A model generated the notes under the pieces. It was not told where the DNA came from. It did not search any database and saw only the letters and a list, made by a program, of their open reading frames with translations. Below are positions 1-8,817 of a stretch of 64,000 bases of DNA, piece by piece. This stretch comes from Ktedonobacter racemifer DSM 44963. GTDB taxonomy: Bacteria; Chloroflexota; Ktedonobacteria; Ktedonobacterales; Ktedonobacteraceae. A program made the position numbers and the translations under genes. The stretch lies in assembly GCF_000178855.1 (NCBI RefSeq), contig NZ_ADVG01000001.1, positions 1,612,001 through 1,676,000 on the forward strand. The letters are read 5' to 3'. Numbering within the stretch: position 1 is the stretch's first letter; each line of letters begins with the position of its first letter.

Positions 1-1
1 G

Positions 2-133
2 GACGGAAACAAGCTTGTGTATACGATAGAGCAGATGACTCCAGAAGAGCATGAAGCCTATCTTGCCGAAGAGCAGGAGCAAGCTCTGGAGGACCTGAAG
101 TGGAGATACTCGGAGGGACTGCTTGAGCCATGA
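2..133 (+). CDS. 3' end of a small acidic protein (partial)
   Basis: The window opens inside this gene; only the last 43 codons and the TGA are visible. The residues match the C-terminus of the complete paralogue at 8818-9150 almost one for one (TIEQMTPEEHEAYLAEEQ in both), and the DNA is nearly identical. The visible part is rich in Glu and Leu and should be helical. No function is known to me. It is followed by a convergent gene at 179-562, as its paralogue is followed by 9520-9903, so the two genes were copied as a unit. Confidence 0.75.
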   Translation, partial: DGNKLVYTIEQMTPEEHEAYLAEEQEQALEDLKWRYSEGLLEP

Positions 134-178
134 AAGACAAAGGGGCATCAAAGTAGCTGGTGCAAGGATAAATATCTC

Positions 179-562
179 TTAGCTCTTCCGAGCGGTAAAA
201 ATGTCATCGCGCCATTCCACAATCGTCCCGATGGGAAACTGTGAGGCTGCGGTGACGATCTTTGCAATCGTCTTCTCAACCCCGACTTGTGGCCATCCTC
301 CCCTTCTGAGGGAAGAACGGATCGCTTGCTCTAATGCAGGACGTCCACCTTCGAGCAGAGCGACTTTCATCGTCGTCGTGCCTGTTGAGGAGTGTACTCC
401 GCACAAGGAGCGACGACACCCACACGCTCCATCAGCCTCTTCGCCCGTGCAAGTGAAGACAGGGAAGGTGACAATCTCCCCCTCGGGCACGAAGCAGAAA
501 TCGTTGTCGCGTTGTCCTTGGGTTTGACTTGTTGCAACGAAGATGGGAATCGGTGTACTCAT
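179..562 (-). CDS. Small cysteine-containing protein of unknown function, copy A
   Basis: A 127-residue protein. The start at 562 is chosen because GAGGAGG lies just upstream; the longer reading to 640 has no support. The N-terminal half carries TQGQRDNDFCFVPEGE followed by GACGCRRSLCGV, a conserved cysteine/arginine cluster, and a motif rich in threonine (STGTTTMKVA). The C-terminal half is predicted helical and ends in a short strand region (GTIVEWRDDIF). It resembles a family of small uncharacterised proteins found in Actinobacteria and Chloroflexota; I do not know a function. A near-identical copy is at 9520-9903, differing at only a few residues. Both copies are convergent with a copy of the small acidic gene. 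Confidence 0.75.
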   Translation of the reverse strand: MSTPIPIFVATSQTQGQRDNDFCFVPEGEIVTFPVFTCTGEEADGACGCRRSLCGVHSSTGTTTMKVALLEGGRPALEQAIRSSLRRGGWPQVGVEKTIAKIVTAASQFPIGTIVEWRDDIFTARKS

Positions 563-679
563 GCATGCCTCCTCTTCGTCATAAGGGATCATCAGTTTTA
601 TGGCCTCGCTACTCAGCCAAAAACTGAACTTTTGTTCCATTTTGTCACAGTTTCATGATATTGTCCACTCTTAAGAAGA

Positions 680-734
680 AGCAAAAAACGATAAAAACAA
701 ACACCAGCAAGAACGTTGTTTTCGTTCTTGCTGG
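680..734 (-). terminator. Rho-independent terminator, minus strand
   Basis: An 11-bp stem (CCAGCAAGAAC pairing with GTTCTTGCTGG, 703-734) is followed on the minus strand by a T-rich tract (down to about 680). It would end leftward transcripts from the pentapeptide gene. Confidence 0.65.
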
Positions 735-748
735 CATCCCTGATTCTC

Positions 749-787
749 TATCTAAGAGAATCTGCAAAACTCATGGGTTAAATTACA
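749..787 (+). repeat. Right-type end repeat (single copy)
   Basis: The segment contains TCTGCAAAACTCATGGG and then TTAAATTACA. The same arrangement, with two mismatches, forms the outermost part of the repeat cluster at 27019-27091. It ends with ACA at 785-787, 11 bp before the left-type end at 799. It may be the right end of an element lying mostly outside the window. Confidence 0.5.
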
Positions 788-798
788 AATTCTCACAG

Positions 799-902
799 TG
801 TGCCGTCCGCAATAATTTTAGAATAGAATGAGCATGAGGAGGGTCTAGAGTGGCCCTATAACTTTAGAAAAAAGGTCGGAATCCGCAGTAATTTTAGAAA
901 AA
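799..902 (+). repeat. Left-type transposon end 1
   Basis: It starts TGTGCCGTCCGC, has GAATGAGCA 27 nt in, and holds three copies of a TAAYTTTAGAA motif (813-823, 859-872, 889-902). An inverted version with the same CCGTCCGC terminus and the same motif lies at 10190-10302. Several spaced copies of one short motif at an end is the layout of TnsB-family transposon termini; that assignment is inference. Confidence 0.5.
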
Positions 903-1030
903 TGGCATTTGGGAATTGTGACTTGCCAATGGTCTTGACCGAAGCCACCTCATGGCGCACTGGTTGTTGCTCTCCTAAACGAGCCTGTGGTGTTGGGGGA
1001 AGAGGAGAGAAGGTGAGATTTTCAGCCAGG

Positions 1031-1843
1031 TCACTCATTCCCAGCAGTTTCCAAGAGAACCCCCTCAAAGTTCACTCCCGATTGTGCTGTCAAGGTCGTG
1101 ATGATCGTCCAGGGAATCCCACGAAGATCCGCTCCTTGGAAATTCGCTCCTTCCACTTGTGCCTGTTCCAGGTTCGCTCCGCGCAGGTTTGTATTGCTCA
1201 AATCAGCTTCCCTCAAGTTCGCCCGGTGTAAATTTGCACCACGAAGATCCGCTCCACTGAGATTCGCTGGCTCAAATGTTGCCCAGGGTTCCTCTTGCCA
1301 ATCAGAATGAAGTGAGCTCAGGTTGGCTTCTCGCAAATTCGTCTCACAGAGGTTGGCATTTTTGAGAGAAGCTCCACTCAACTCAGCCCGAAAGCAGTTT
1401 GCCTGGCTGAGATTCGCCCCATCCAAACCAACCCAGGTTGCATCCACTCCGCTCAGGTCAGCACCACTCAGGTTGGCTCTGGTCAAACCAGCCTGTTCCA
1501 GGATAGCTCCCTGCAAATTGGCTCCTTGCAAGTCAACATCAACGAAGAGAGCAGAGTCAAAACAAACCCCGCTCAGGTTGGCTTCCCTGAAGTTGATGTG
1601 CCTGAGATAAGCATAGTTGAGATCTTCCCCACTGAGGTTGACCTTCTGTAAATCCATTCCATCCATCTCTAAACTGTAGGAGCTTCCTCGCAGATCGACC
1701 CCGCGTAGATCTGCTCCAGTGAGGTCAATCTCTTCGAAATCTACATCCGTGAGATCAGGTTCGATCTCAGGATGATCGGCTCTCCACCGGTTCCATGTTA
1801 TTCCTCCCTGTTTGAGGAGAGCCAGATGTTCCTGATTTGCCAT
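1031..1843 (-). CDS. Pentapeptide repeat protein
   Basis: A 270-residue protein. From about residue 35 to 262 it is built almost entirely of A(D/N)LXX pentapeptides (ANLSGADLSGV, ANLREADLSNT), which fold into a right-handed quadrilateral beta-helix. A tandem set of roughly 40 such units is interrupted near residue 180 by a short loop rich in Trp/Glu. The first 35 residues look like an ordinary cap. Start at 1843 is preceded by AAGGAAAG. Pentapeptide proteins include DNA-mimicking gyrase protectors and many of unknown role; nothing here decides between them. It is the only gene between a left-type end (799-902) and a right-type end (2009-2081), so it may be the cargo of a mini-element. Confidence 0.9.
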   Translation of the reverse strand: MANQEHLALLKQGGITWNRWRADHPEIEPDLTDVDFEEIDLTGADLRGVDLRGSSYSLEMDGMDLQKVNLSGEDLNYAYLRHINFREANLSGVCFDSALFVDVDLQGANLQGAILEQAGLTRANLSGADLSGVDATWVGLDGANLSQANCFRAELSGASLKNANLCETNLREANLSSLHSDWQEEPWATFEPANLSGADLRGANLHRANLREADLSNTNLRGANLEQAQVEGANFQGADLRGIPWTIITTLTAQSGVNFEGVLLETAGNE

Positions 1844-2008
1844 GGGTTTTCTTTCCTTGTATGAACGAAAGAGCCGATCTTGAGGAAAACGCTGCTACCA
1901 CTTCCTGGGGTAATCCTAGTTTTTTTAAAAAATAGATGCTTTAAGCAGTATATAGCGATTGCACCACTAAATCCAATTTAGAAACTGCCTTACATAATAT
2001 AGAAAAAC

Positions 2009-2081
2009 GGAAGCATAGTTTTGGAGCGAGAAATAGGAAGCATAGTTTTAGAAAACCTCTAAAACCATGGTATTAATGACA
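2009..2081 (+). repeat. Right-type transposon end 1
   Basis: Two copies of GGAAGCATAGTTTT (2009 and 2036) are followed by an inverted copy (CTCTAAAACCATGG) and end TTAATGACA at 2081. The layout, direct copy, direct copy, inverted copy, then ACA, is the same as at 27019-27091, but the core reads TTTTAGA rather than TTTTGCAGA, matching the core of the left end at 799. Confidence 0.5.
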
Positions 2082-2576
2082 ATTTGTTATTATTCCCATT
2101 TCTTTGCAGCGCATTGGATGGCATATAATTTCAGTAGAAGACCCCTCTTAACCTCAAAATTTAAGAGTGAAAGGAAACACTTTTTTACGGTTTGGACTCA
2201 TATAATTTCATGAAGTTAAAAATGGACACATAAACCTTCAGAAAGTCTCTGATAAACAATTTCTAATTCATTCTTTCCTCCTTGGTTGCAGAACGGCCAC
2301 ACCAGCGAAGGCCGCTCAGAGCAGGCTGTACCACTCCTGAGCACCCATGATTTCCTACGCCATGAGGTTATAGGGTTTCATCGGGCACTACCGCCATTCA
2401 AGCTAGAGCGGGATGGACTGGCGGCAGCACCCCATGCTACAGAAGCGGAGAACCGTACCACCACCGATGTTACCCACCCTTGCGACTCTTGCCGACTTGC
2501 CGATGCTGCAAGGGATAGATCGATCTGCATACAAAGACCCCGACCGTGTTAACAGGCCTTAAAAGACGGTAGGCAA
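2082..2576. other. AT-rich gap without a convincing gene
   Basis: The first 200 bp are AT-rich with no feature I can name. From about 2290 to 2550 the GC content rises and an 88-codon frame is open on the plus strand (2286-2552), but it has no ribosome binding site and no recognisable motif. It may be a remnant of a mobile element. Confidence 0.4.
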
Positions 2577-2918
2577 CTATAAAATACCTTTAGACCTCAA
2601 TTGCTCCAACCTATCAGCCGCATCTTTGTCCTGAACCACTTTGAGAGCTTCAATATTGTGTGTCACTACTAATTTATTGTATTCAATGTTACTCTGTGGA
2701 TCTGCGGGGATTTTTGATGTAATAAACTTTTGCAGTAAAAGAGTGAGCGGTTCACCTATGGCTTGCTTAAAATTAAAGCCGAGTAACTGTAATACGGTTA
2801 GCGTTTCAACCGAAAGCAACGGCGTTAAAGTGTCTAAGGCGTTTTCCATATTTGCAGCCTGAGCAGCGTTGCCATTAGAGGGTGTAAAATATTTTGTGTA
2901 AGTGGTCAAAAGCGACAT
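2577..2918 (-). CDS. Hypothetical protein, about 113 residues
   Basis: The ORF ends at 2577. The methionine at 2918 is taken as start because the protein from there (MSLLTTYTKYFTPSNG) looks like a normal small soluble protein; an alternative TTG at 3005 has a GAGGGA about 11 nt upstream and cannot be excluded. The sequence is helical, with no cysteine cluster, signal peptide or membrane segment. Its base composition is clearly more AT-rich than the hexosaminidase gene that precedes it on the same strand, so it probably has a different origin. No family recognised. Confidence 0.5.
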   Translation of the reverse strand: MSLLTTYTKYFTPSNGNAAQAANMENALDTLTPLLSVETLTVLQLLGFNFKQAIGEPLTLLLQKFITSKIPADPQSNIEYNKLVVTHNIEALKVVQDKDAADRLEQLRSKGIL

Positions 2919-3058
2919 TGGATGAAAATGAGGGAAGAGACGTGATGGAAAAAGTGCGTGTTGCTGTGTCAGCATTACAAACAGATTTCTCGTTTCGGAG
3001 TCCAACCCAGTGTCCCTCTGTCGAGTTTTGCCGCACCAGGTTTTGTTTCCACTCCCCC

Positions 3059-4687
3059 TTAAAAACCACCAGGAACGACCAAATCTGCTCGCGCTGGGAA
3101 CATCTGCTCCTGGTCCAACTTCTCCACTGGTCGGAAATTGACGTTCAGGGAGGCGAGTCGAGCTTCATGCACTGCTAATCGCCCTCGGAAGTCGGAGAAC
3201 TCGAGGCGCTCCTTTGGCGTCCAGACGACCTCGGAGAGTGCGATGGCACGTGGAAACAGCAGATACTCCAGATGCTCTGTGGTCTGAACATACTCGCTCC
3301 AGAGATTACATTGAGCACCGAGAATATGTTGTGCCTGCTCTGGTGTGAGTACGGTTGGGGTGGGATCGAAGGCATACACCTTGTCCACAGGAAGGTAGCC
3401 GCCAATAGCTAGCGGTTCTGCAGGATCGTTGGACTGGTAGTAATCGAGATAGACAGACGAAGTGGGAGTCATGACCACATCATGGTGTGATTGTGCAGCC
3501 ATGATCCCCCCATCCATCCCTCGCCACGACATCACTGTGGCTCCAGATGGTAGGCCACCATCGAGAATCTCATCCCATCCCAGGAGTCGGCGATTATTGT
3601 GTGCGAGGAACGTCCTAATCTGTGAGAGGAACCAACTCTGAAGCTCGTCCTCATCTTTCAATTTCAGCGCTTTGATGAGTGCCTGCACCTGCTGGCTGTC
3701 TTGCCATTGATCCTTGATGGCTTCATCGCCACCAATGTGAATGAAAGTGCTGGGGAAAATAGCCATCACTTCGCTCAGGACATCCTTGAGAAATTGAAAT
3801 ACCGCCTCGGTCGGATTGTACAGATAGGGGTGGATGCCCCAGGTTGTCGCCACTTCGACCGGTGCTTTTAAAACGCCCAACTCAGGATAGGCCGCAATAG
3901 CCGATTGGGCATGCCCAGGCATATCGATTTCAGGAACAACCGTCATAAAGCGATCTGCCGCGTAAGCGACGATCTCGCGTAGATCATCTTGGCTATAGAA
4001 GCCGCCATGTGGTGTGCTGTCATATCCCTGTGGCCTCCTTGCGTGCCCGATCACTGTTTCCCTGCGATACGCACCTATCTCGGTCAGCTTGGGATATTTT
4101 TTGATCTCGATCCTCCACCCTTGATCATCTGTCAAGTGTAGATGTAGTACATTTATTTTATGGAAAGCCAGCACATCAATCAGCTTGACCACTTCCTGCA
4201 TTGGAATAAAGTGACGCGCGCTATCGAGCATACACCCGCGCCACGAGAAGCGAGGGAAATCCTCGATACTGACAGCCGGAATAGTCCACGTCCGGCTGAC
4301 TGGCGTTGAAGAGAAGATCTCGACTGGGAGCAGTTGTCTGAGCGTCTGAGTGGCGTAAAACACTCCAGCGGGATGAGCTGCTCGCAGCGTGGCTTGGCCC
4401 GCAGTGACTTTGAGCATATACCCTTCCTGGCCCAGGTGTGCCAGTTGGGAATCAATGCCCAGCGAAATAGTGGGGAGATGAGTATGCTCATCTGTAAGCA
4501 CACTGAGCAAGAAGCCGAGTGCAGGTGCCAGCATGTTGGCGAGCAGCGTGCCGATAGCCTGTGTCTCCTGGTCTGTAACGATCACGGTGTCCTGGGTCAG
4601 CTGAAAATATCCTTCTTCGCGCACGATACTGGCAGGTTGGGGTAGAATAGACAGTTCGGGGCGATTGAGAGGAACGCGTACATGCAT
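3059..4687 (-). CDS. Beta-N-acetylhexosaminidase (GH20)
   Basis: A 542-residue protein with the two-domain layout of family 20 glycoside hydrolases: an N-terminal GH20b domain (about 1-140) and a TIM-barrel catalytic domain (about 145-500). The signature HIGGDEAI holds the catalytic pair Asp321-Glu322; Asp polarises the substrate acetamido group and Glu is the general acid. Other family marks are WRGCMLDSARHF near 150, HLHLTDDQGWRIEI near 185 and VPEIDMPGHA near 240. It removes terminal GlcNAc/GalNAc residues, for example from chitin oligomers. No signal peptide is visible, so it is probably cytoplasmic. Start at 4687 is preceded by GAAGGAG. It stands alone in mobile-element territory, which suggests acquired cargo. 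Confidence 0.93.
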   Translation of the reverse strand: MHVRVPLNRPELSILPQPASIVREEGYFQLTQDTVIVTDQETQAIGTLLANMLAPALGFLLSVLTDEHTHLPTISLGIDSQLAHLGQEGYMLKVTAGQATLRAAHPAGVFYATQTLRQLLPVEIFSSTPVSRTWTIPAVSIEDFPRFSWRGCMLDSARHFIPMQEVVKLIDVLAFHKINVLHLHLTDDQGWRIEIKKYPKLTEIGAYRRETVIGHARRPQGYDSTPHGGFYSQDDLREIVAYAADRFMTVVPEIDMPGHAQSAIAAYPELGVLKAPVEVATTWGIHPYLYNPTEAVFQFLKDVLSEVMAIFPSTFIHIGGDEAIKDQWQDSQQVQALIKALKLKDEDELQSWFLSQIRTFLAHNNRRLLGWDEILDGGLPSGATVMSWRGMDGGIMAAQSHHDVVMTPTSSVYLDYYQSNDPAEPLAIGGYLPVDKVYAFDPTPTVLTPEQAQHILGAQCNLWSEYVQTTEHLEYLLFPRAIALSEVVWTPKERLEFSDFRGRLAVHEARLASLNVNFRPVEKLDQEQMFPARADLVVPGGF

Positions 4688-5204
4688 TTAACATTGCTCC
4701 TTCAAAGAAAAAGAGATTGCCCACGCATTCTCGTACAGGCCGATGAGAGACCTGTGTGCCGTATGTGCGCGAGAACTAGCAAGCACGATCATCAAGAGGA
4801 TATCATCACAGAGTACTCGACAAGAACCACTGTCAATAATCAGGCTTGATCGTCAGCGACTATTCACAGAGAGATCTTGAACCAGTGCATTCAAGCTCAT
4901 TGCAGCATCCGTATGTGGAATGGGCACTGATGAGATTGTAGAATATCTGACTGTTTTCTGTCAACAATCCAGGGTCTGTGAATGATTGCGGGGGTGGAGG
5001 CTCTGGCAAATAAAAGGTCGAAAGCCTTACGGGGAAAGTAATGACCTTGCCTAGAATTGATGGGTCAAGGTCAGAGAATGAAACACGCTTAGTATTCTAC
5101 GATTACAAGAGACAAACTTTCACCCATATGCGCACTTTTTCCACGCTTACAAATTGTCTCCGTCATTATTCCACTCTTCCGAGAGATCGCACATCACCAA
5201 CAAG
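4688..5204. other. Intergenic region upstream of the hexosaminidase
   Basis: About 500 bp between the start of the leftward hexosaminidase gene and the left-type end at 5205. It presumably holds the hexosaminidase promoter. A 63-codon plus-strand frame at 5041-5232 runs into the repeat end and is not credible as a gene. Confidence 0.4.
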
Positions 5205-5305
5205 TGGGAATTCCACCGTAACTCCGAAATGAAATGAGCACGAAGTGATCAAAAAGCTGAATTGAAACTCCGAAATATTCCATGCTAAGTCCGAAAAAAG
5301 TAGGC
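5205..5305 (+). repeat. Left-type transposon end 2
   Basis: It begins TGGGAATTCCACC, carries AATGAGCA 27 nt in like the end at 799, and then repeats a different core, ACTCCGAAA (5220-5230, 5267-5277) with a variant AGTCCGAAA (5288-5296). Same architecture as end 1 but a diverged core motif. Confidence 0.45.
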
Positions 5306-5412
5306 ACCTGTTTTATGTGATAATGTGTCTATATCGCAAATATTTGTTGAGATTGTGGCTTGCAGAAGGGACCAGCACAATATACGGTGTAGAAGCGATA
5401 AAGAGGCTGAGC

Positions 5413-5565
5413 ATGGAAAAAGCGCGTGCACTGGAGACCGTTCGGAACATCAACCTAATCTGCCGGTACTACAAAACCTACGCCTAGATTGAGGGCCTGA
5501 CCAGAAGACGCAAAATTACACGAGCCCGCGGGCGAAAAGGCGTTCTGGAAGTCAGAGCGCATGCG
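5413..5565 (+). pseudogene. Broken copy of the small gene found at 20990
   Basis: The reading starts MEKARALETVRNINLICRYY and follows the 80-residue protein encoded at 20990-21232, but codon 25, CAG (Gln) in the intact gene, is TAG here (5485-5487). Similarity continues past the stop (IEGLTRRRKITRARGRKGVL) and ends abruptly near 5565, where the upstream DNA of the nuclease-transposase fusion begins. A third fragment is at 10555-10645. Confidence 0.7.
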
Positions 5566-5629
5566 CATTTTGTCAAAAAAATGGTAGGTCAGACTATACT
5601 CTAACTTTTAGGAGTGCCTTCACACTAGC

Positions 5630-8359
5630 ATGAGCAAAATCATCACATCTGAAGTGCTTGCTGCCTATTCGCTATGCCCGCAAAAGGCATTTCTCCTGCT
5701 GTGTACCGAGGAGAGAGGAACCTTTCACGAGTATGAGCAGATATTGCAACAACAGCAATGTACGGCGCAGAATCACTTGTTCACAACCCTCGTACAAGCG
5801 AGTCTTGATATTCGCTCCTATACTCCTGCTGCCCTCACAAGCGCATGTGACGTCCTTATCAAGGCAACTCTCCTGGCCGAAGGACTTGAAGCAGTATGCA
5901 GTATGTTAACCAAAGTCGTGCAACCCTCATCGCTGGGTGACTATAGTTACGAACCCGTGATGGTTGTGGGGACACATAGCATCAACAAAGAACAAAAGCT
6001 GGAGCTACTTTTTGCTGGATACGTGTTGGGGAAAATCCAGGGGAAATTTCCCCAACACGGGAAGATGATCAGCGCGGACAGCATCTCCCACAAAGTGAAG
6101 TTACAAGAGAGCGCAGACATCCTTCTTCCATTGCTCCAGCCCTTGCAAAAATGGGCCACAGCTCTGTCTCCCCAACCACCCCCTCTTGTATTGAACAAGC
6201 ATTGCCCCTCTTGTCAATTTCGTGATCTCTGCCAAACCAGAGCTGAGAACGAGGACAATCTGAGTTTGCTTGCGGCAATCAAGTCAAAAGATGTGCAGTA
6301 CTATGGAAAAAAGGGGATTTTTACGGTCAAACAACTCTCATATGTGTACAAGCCGAGAAGGCCAAGTAAGCAGGCAAAGAACCTTCGAGCAGCACACCGG
6401 CCGGAATTACAAGCGTTAGCCATAAGAACTGGCAAAATCTACCTGCAACAGATCCCGACATTCTCGCGGCAGAATGTCGAATTATTTTTCGATGTAGAGG
6501 GAATACCCGATCAGAAACGCTACTACCTCATTGGCGTATTGATATGTAGGGACAATACCAGCTCGTATCGCGCTTTTTGGGCTGACACAGCCCAAGACGA
6601 AGGGCGCATGTGGAGCGCCTTTCTTGAAACGGTCAGCCAGTATCCTAACGCCCCCCTCTACCATTATGGAAGTTATGACCCGAAGGCAATGATGACATTA
6701 TCGAAGCGGTATGGGACTGGTATTGCGGGCCTTGAAAAACGCCTCATCAACATCAACACCTCCCTCTACGGAAAAGTGTACTTTCCTGTGAAGTCAAACA
6801 GTTTGAAGGAGATCGGCAAATTCCTTGGAGCGAGATGGACCGCAGCGAATGCTTCTGGATTGCAGAGCCTTGTGTGGCGGTACTATTGGGACCAAACCCG
6901 TGATATGCAGTATCAAGGTTTGTTGATCACCTATAATCAGGAGGATTGTCTGGCACTCAAGGTGCTCGTAGATGAACTCACTCACATCAAAGAATCGGCC
7001 CAAACGCTCTCCCATGTTGATTTCATCGATCAACCGAAACGACAGACGACATCATCGGGCGAAGAAGTTCACAGTCAATTTGAAACACTGCTCGAATTTG
7101 CTCATGCTAACTACGACAAGAAGAAGATACGATTCCGTCCGAACGAAGAAGATCAAAAGCCTGCTCAGGCGAAGCGAAAAAGGGACTCGAAAAAAGGCTA
7201 TCAGGGGCAGAGAAAAGTCCGGCTCAAAGCCACAAAGGTCATCCATGTGCCAGCTGGTGAAGTCTGCCCGCATCATGACGTGCCCCTTCGGTCAACAGAA
7301 CGGCTGTCTAAAAGAGTCATTATCGATCTCATTGTCGCAAAAAACGGGATGCGAAAAACAATCACGGAATATGTGGGAACCCAGGGATACTGCACCAAGT
7401 GTCACAGATACTATTCACCGCCCGGGATCAGGAAATACAGCTCAAATCAAATCTATGGATATCAATTTCAAGCCTGGCTCGTTTACCAACGAGTTGCTCT
7501 GCGCATGACCTATGAAAGTATTGCGGAAATGGTGGCAGAGCAGTTTCATGAAACAATGCCCCCAGCTTACGTTGTCCATGCTATAGAGAATCTGAGTTTC
7601 GCGTATGCGGAGACTGAAAAAGGTATCATCCAGCATCTGCTTGAATCTCCCTTTCTTCACGCCGACGAGACCCCTATCACGATCAAAGGTACGACACAAT
7701 ACGTGTGGACCTTCACAACTGACAAATACGTCATCTTTCAATTAAGCAAAACCAGAGAAGCAACCACCGCTCATGAGTTTTTAAAGAACTATGACGGTAT
7801 CCTCATCACCGATTTCTACTCCAGTTACGACGCCATCGCCTGCAGACAGCAAAAATGTTGGGTACACCTCATCCGTGACCTGAACGACGACCTCTGGAAA
7901 TGCCCGTTTGATAGCGAATACGAAACCTTTGTGTCCGCAGTCAGAAACCTGATCATCCCGATTATGGAAGCAGTCCAGAAATATGGCCTGAAAAAACGAC
8001 ACCTCTCTAAATTCAGGCAGCAGGTCAGCGCATTTTACACCCAGACAATTACCGGAAAGCAGTACACATCCGAACTGGTCGTCACCTACCAAAAACGCTT
8101 TGTCCGCTATCGAGACAGCCTCTTTACCTTTCTGGAGTACGATGGAATCCCTTGGCATAATAACACTGCGGAGCGAGCATTAAGACATATTGTCAAGCAA
8201 CAACAAATATCAATGAATTTCCACGAGGCTACTACCCACCAGTATCTCCGTTTGCTTGGAATTAAGCAGACGTGCCGCTTTCGAAACAAATCATTTTTTC
8301 AGTTCCTTCTTTCGCGAGAGGTAGATATTGATCAGTTCAAGAACGGGAAGGTTCTGTGA
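5630..8359 (+). CDS. Fusion of a TM0106/RecB-like nuclease with an IS66-type transposase
   Basis: A 909-residue protein with three parts. Residues 1-205 resemble the Cas4/RecB-like TM0106 family, with a CP motif near the start (YSLCPQKAFLLL) and a cysteine cluster Cys192-Cys195-Cys201 (CPSCQFRDLC). Residues about 280-445 are a DnaQ/RNase H-like DEDD exonuclease domain: Asp288 and Glu290 in FDVEG, Asp350 in YGSYDPKAM, Asp439 in NQEDC. After a basic linker (480-550), residues 560-900 form an IS66 transposase with a zinc-binding segment (CPHHD, CTKC) and the DDE triad Asp679 (HADETPI), Asp728 (ITDFYSSYD) and Glu848 (NTAERAL). All motifs are intact in one uninterrupted frame. The usual IS66 partners TnpA and TnpB are absent. 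Start at 5630 has TTAGGAGTG upstream. The DDE part should catalyse transposition; the role of the nuclease parts is unknown. Confidence 0.85.
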   Translation: MSKIITSEVLAAYSLCPQKAFLLLCTEERGTFHEYEQILQQQQCTAQNHLFTTLVQASLDIRSYTPAALTSACDVLIKATLLAEGLEAVCSMLTKVVQPSSLGDYSYEPVMVVGTHSINKEQKLELLFAGYVLGKIQGKFPQHGKMISADSISHKVKLQESADILLPLLQPLQKWATALSPQPPPLVLNKHCPSCQFRDLCQTRAENEDNLSLLAAIKSKDVQYYGKKGIFTVKQLSYVYKPRRPSKQAKNLRAAHRPELQALAIRTGKIYLQQIPTFSRQNVELFFDVEGIPDQKRYYLIGVLICRDNTSSYRAFWADTAQDEGRMWSAFLETVSQYPNAPLYHYGSYDPKAMMTLSKRYGTGIAGLEKRLININTSLYGKVYFPVKSNSLKEIGKFLGARWTAANASGLQSLVWRYYWDQTRDMQYQGLLITYNQEDCLALKVLVDELTHIKESAQTLSHVDFIDQPKRQTTSSGEEVHSQFETLLEFAHANYDKKKIRFRPNEEDQKPAQAKRKRDSKKGYQGQRKVRLKATKVIHVPAGEVCPHHDVPLRSTERLSKRVIIDLIVAKNGMRKTITEYVGTQGYCTKCHRYYSPPGIRKYSSNQIYGYQFQAWLVYQRVALRMTYESIAEMVAEQFHETMPPAYVVHAIENLSFAYAETEKGIIQHLLESPFLHADETPITIKGTTQYVWTFTTDKYVIFQLSKTREATTAHEFLKNYDGILITDFYSSYDAIACRQQKCWVHLIRDLNDDLWKCPFDSEYETFVSAVRNLIIPIMEAVQKYGLKKRHLSKFRQQVSAFYTQTITGKQYTSELVVTYQKRFVRYRDSLFTFLEYDGIPWHNNTAERALRHIVKQQQISMNFHEATTHQYLRLLGIKQTCRFRNKSFFQFLLSREVDIDQFKNGKVL

Positions 8360-8497
8360 AGGAGGCAATGCCACTCGCTTTCTTCAAAAGCCTCGAACAA
8401 GAGGATAATAGCCGTGACAGATACTATGCAAAAGTGGCGATTGAAATCCAAGTAAAATTTTGTAATAGTGAAACCCATTGTTTATTGACAAGCTATG

Positions 8498-8645
8498 GGA
8501 AGCATAGTTTTGCAGGAAGACGCAGTTTGCTAAGCTCAATGGCAAAGCAGGCCGAACTGCGTTTTTCTGCTTTCATGTGAATTGTGTCTTTTCGGGGAAG
8601 CATAGTTTTGCAGAAAAACTTCAGGTGCAATAAACTGTAAGGACA
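8498..8645 (+). repeat. Right-type transposon end 2
   Basis: Two direct copies of GGAAGCATAGTTTTGCAG (8498 and 8596) lie just after the nuclease-transposase fusion, and the cluster can be read to end in ACA at 8645. Between them is an inverted repeat (CGCAGTTTGC with GCCGAACTGCG). With the left-type end at 5205 it would bound a 3.4-kb unit carrying the fusion gene; no target duplication is visible. Confidence 0.45.
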
Positions 8646-8817
8646 CCATCTGGAGGGTATGTTTGCAGCAGACACAGCCATGATTTGGTAAACGACTTTG
8701 TTGCTGTAATCACGAGTATGGCAAGTCGCATCTATAGACGTCGCTCTAAAGAGCGAGCCGAAAAAATCAAACAGTGCGTTGGGCATGTCATGCAACCGAG
8801 GGGAGATAAGAGGTCTG

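Larger units (their letters stand above)
1..586. repeat. Copy A of a duplicated two-gene segment
   Basis: This stretch is nearly identical to 9018-9927 in the same orientation. It covers the tail of the small acidic gene and the whole convergent gene at 179-562. Similarity stops abruptly just upstream of the start of the 179-562 gene. Copy A lacks about 320 bp present in copy B between the two genes; that extra DNA in B contains a decayed TnpB zinc-finger segment. Confidence 0.8.

Noticed and set aside
799..2081. CRISPR-like appearance of repeated short motifs at the transposon-type ends
   Set aside because: Copies are too few, spacing is irregular, and no cas gene is present; paired terminal architecture fits better.
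2286..2552. 88-codon frame with moderate GC
   Set aside because: No ribosome site, no motif; possibly an old mobile-element remnant but not provable from the sequence.
5041..5232. 63-codon plus-strand frame upstream of left-type end 2
   Set aside because: It crosses the boundary of the repeat end and lacks any coding signal.
8356..8580. 74-codon frame directly after the nuclease-transposase fusion
   Set aside because: It runs into the right-type end repeats, has low-complexity composition and no conserved motif.
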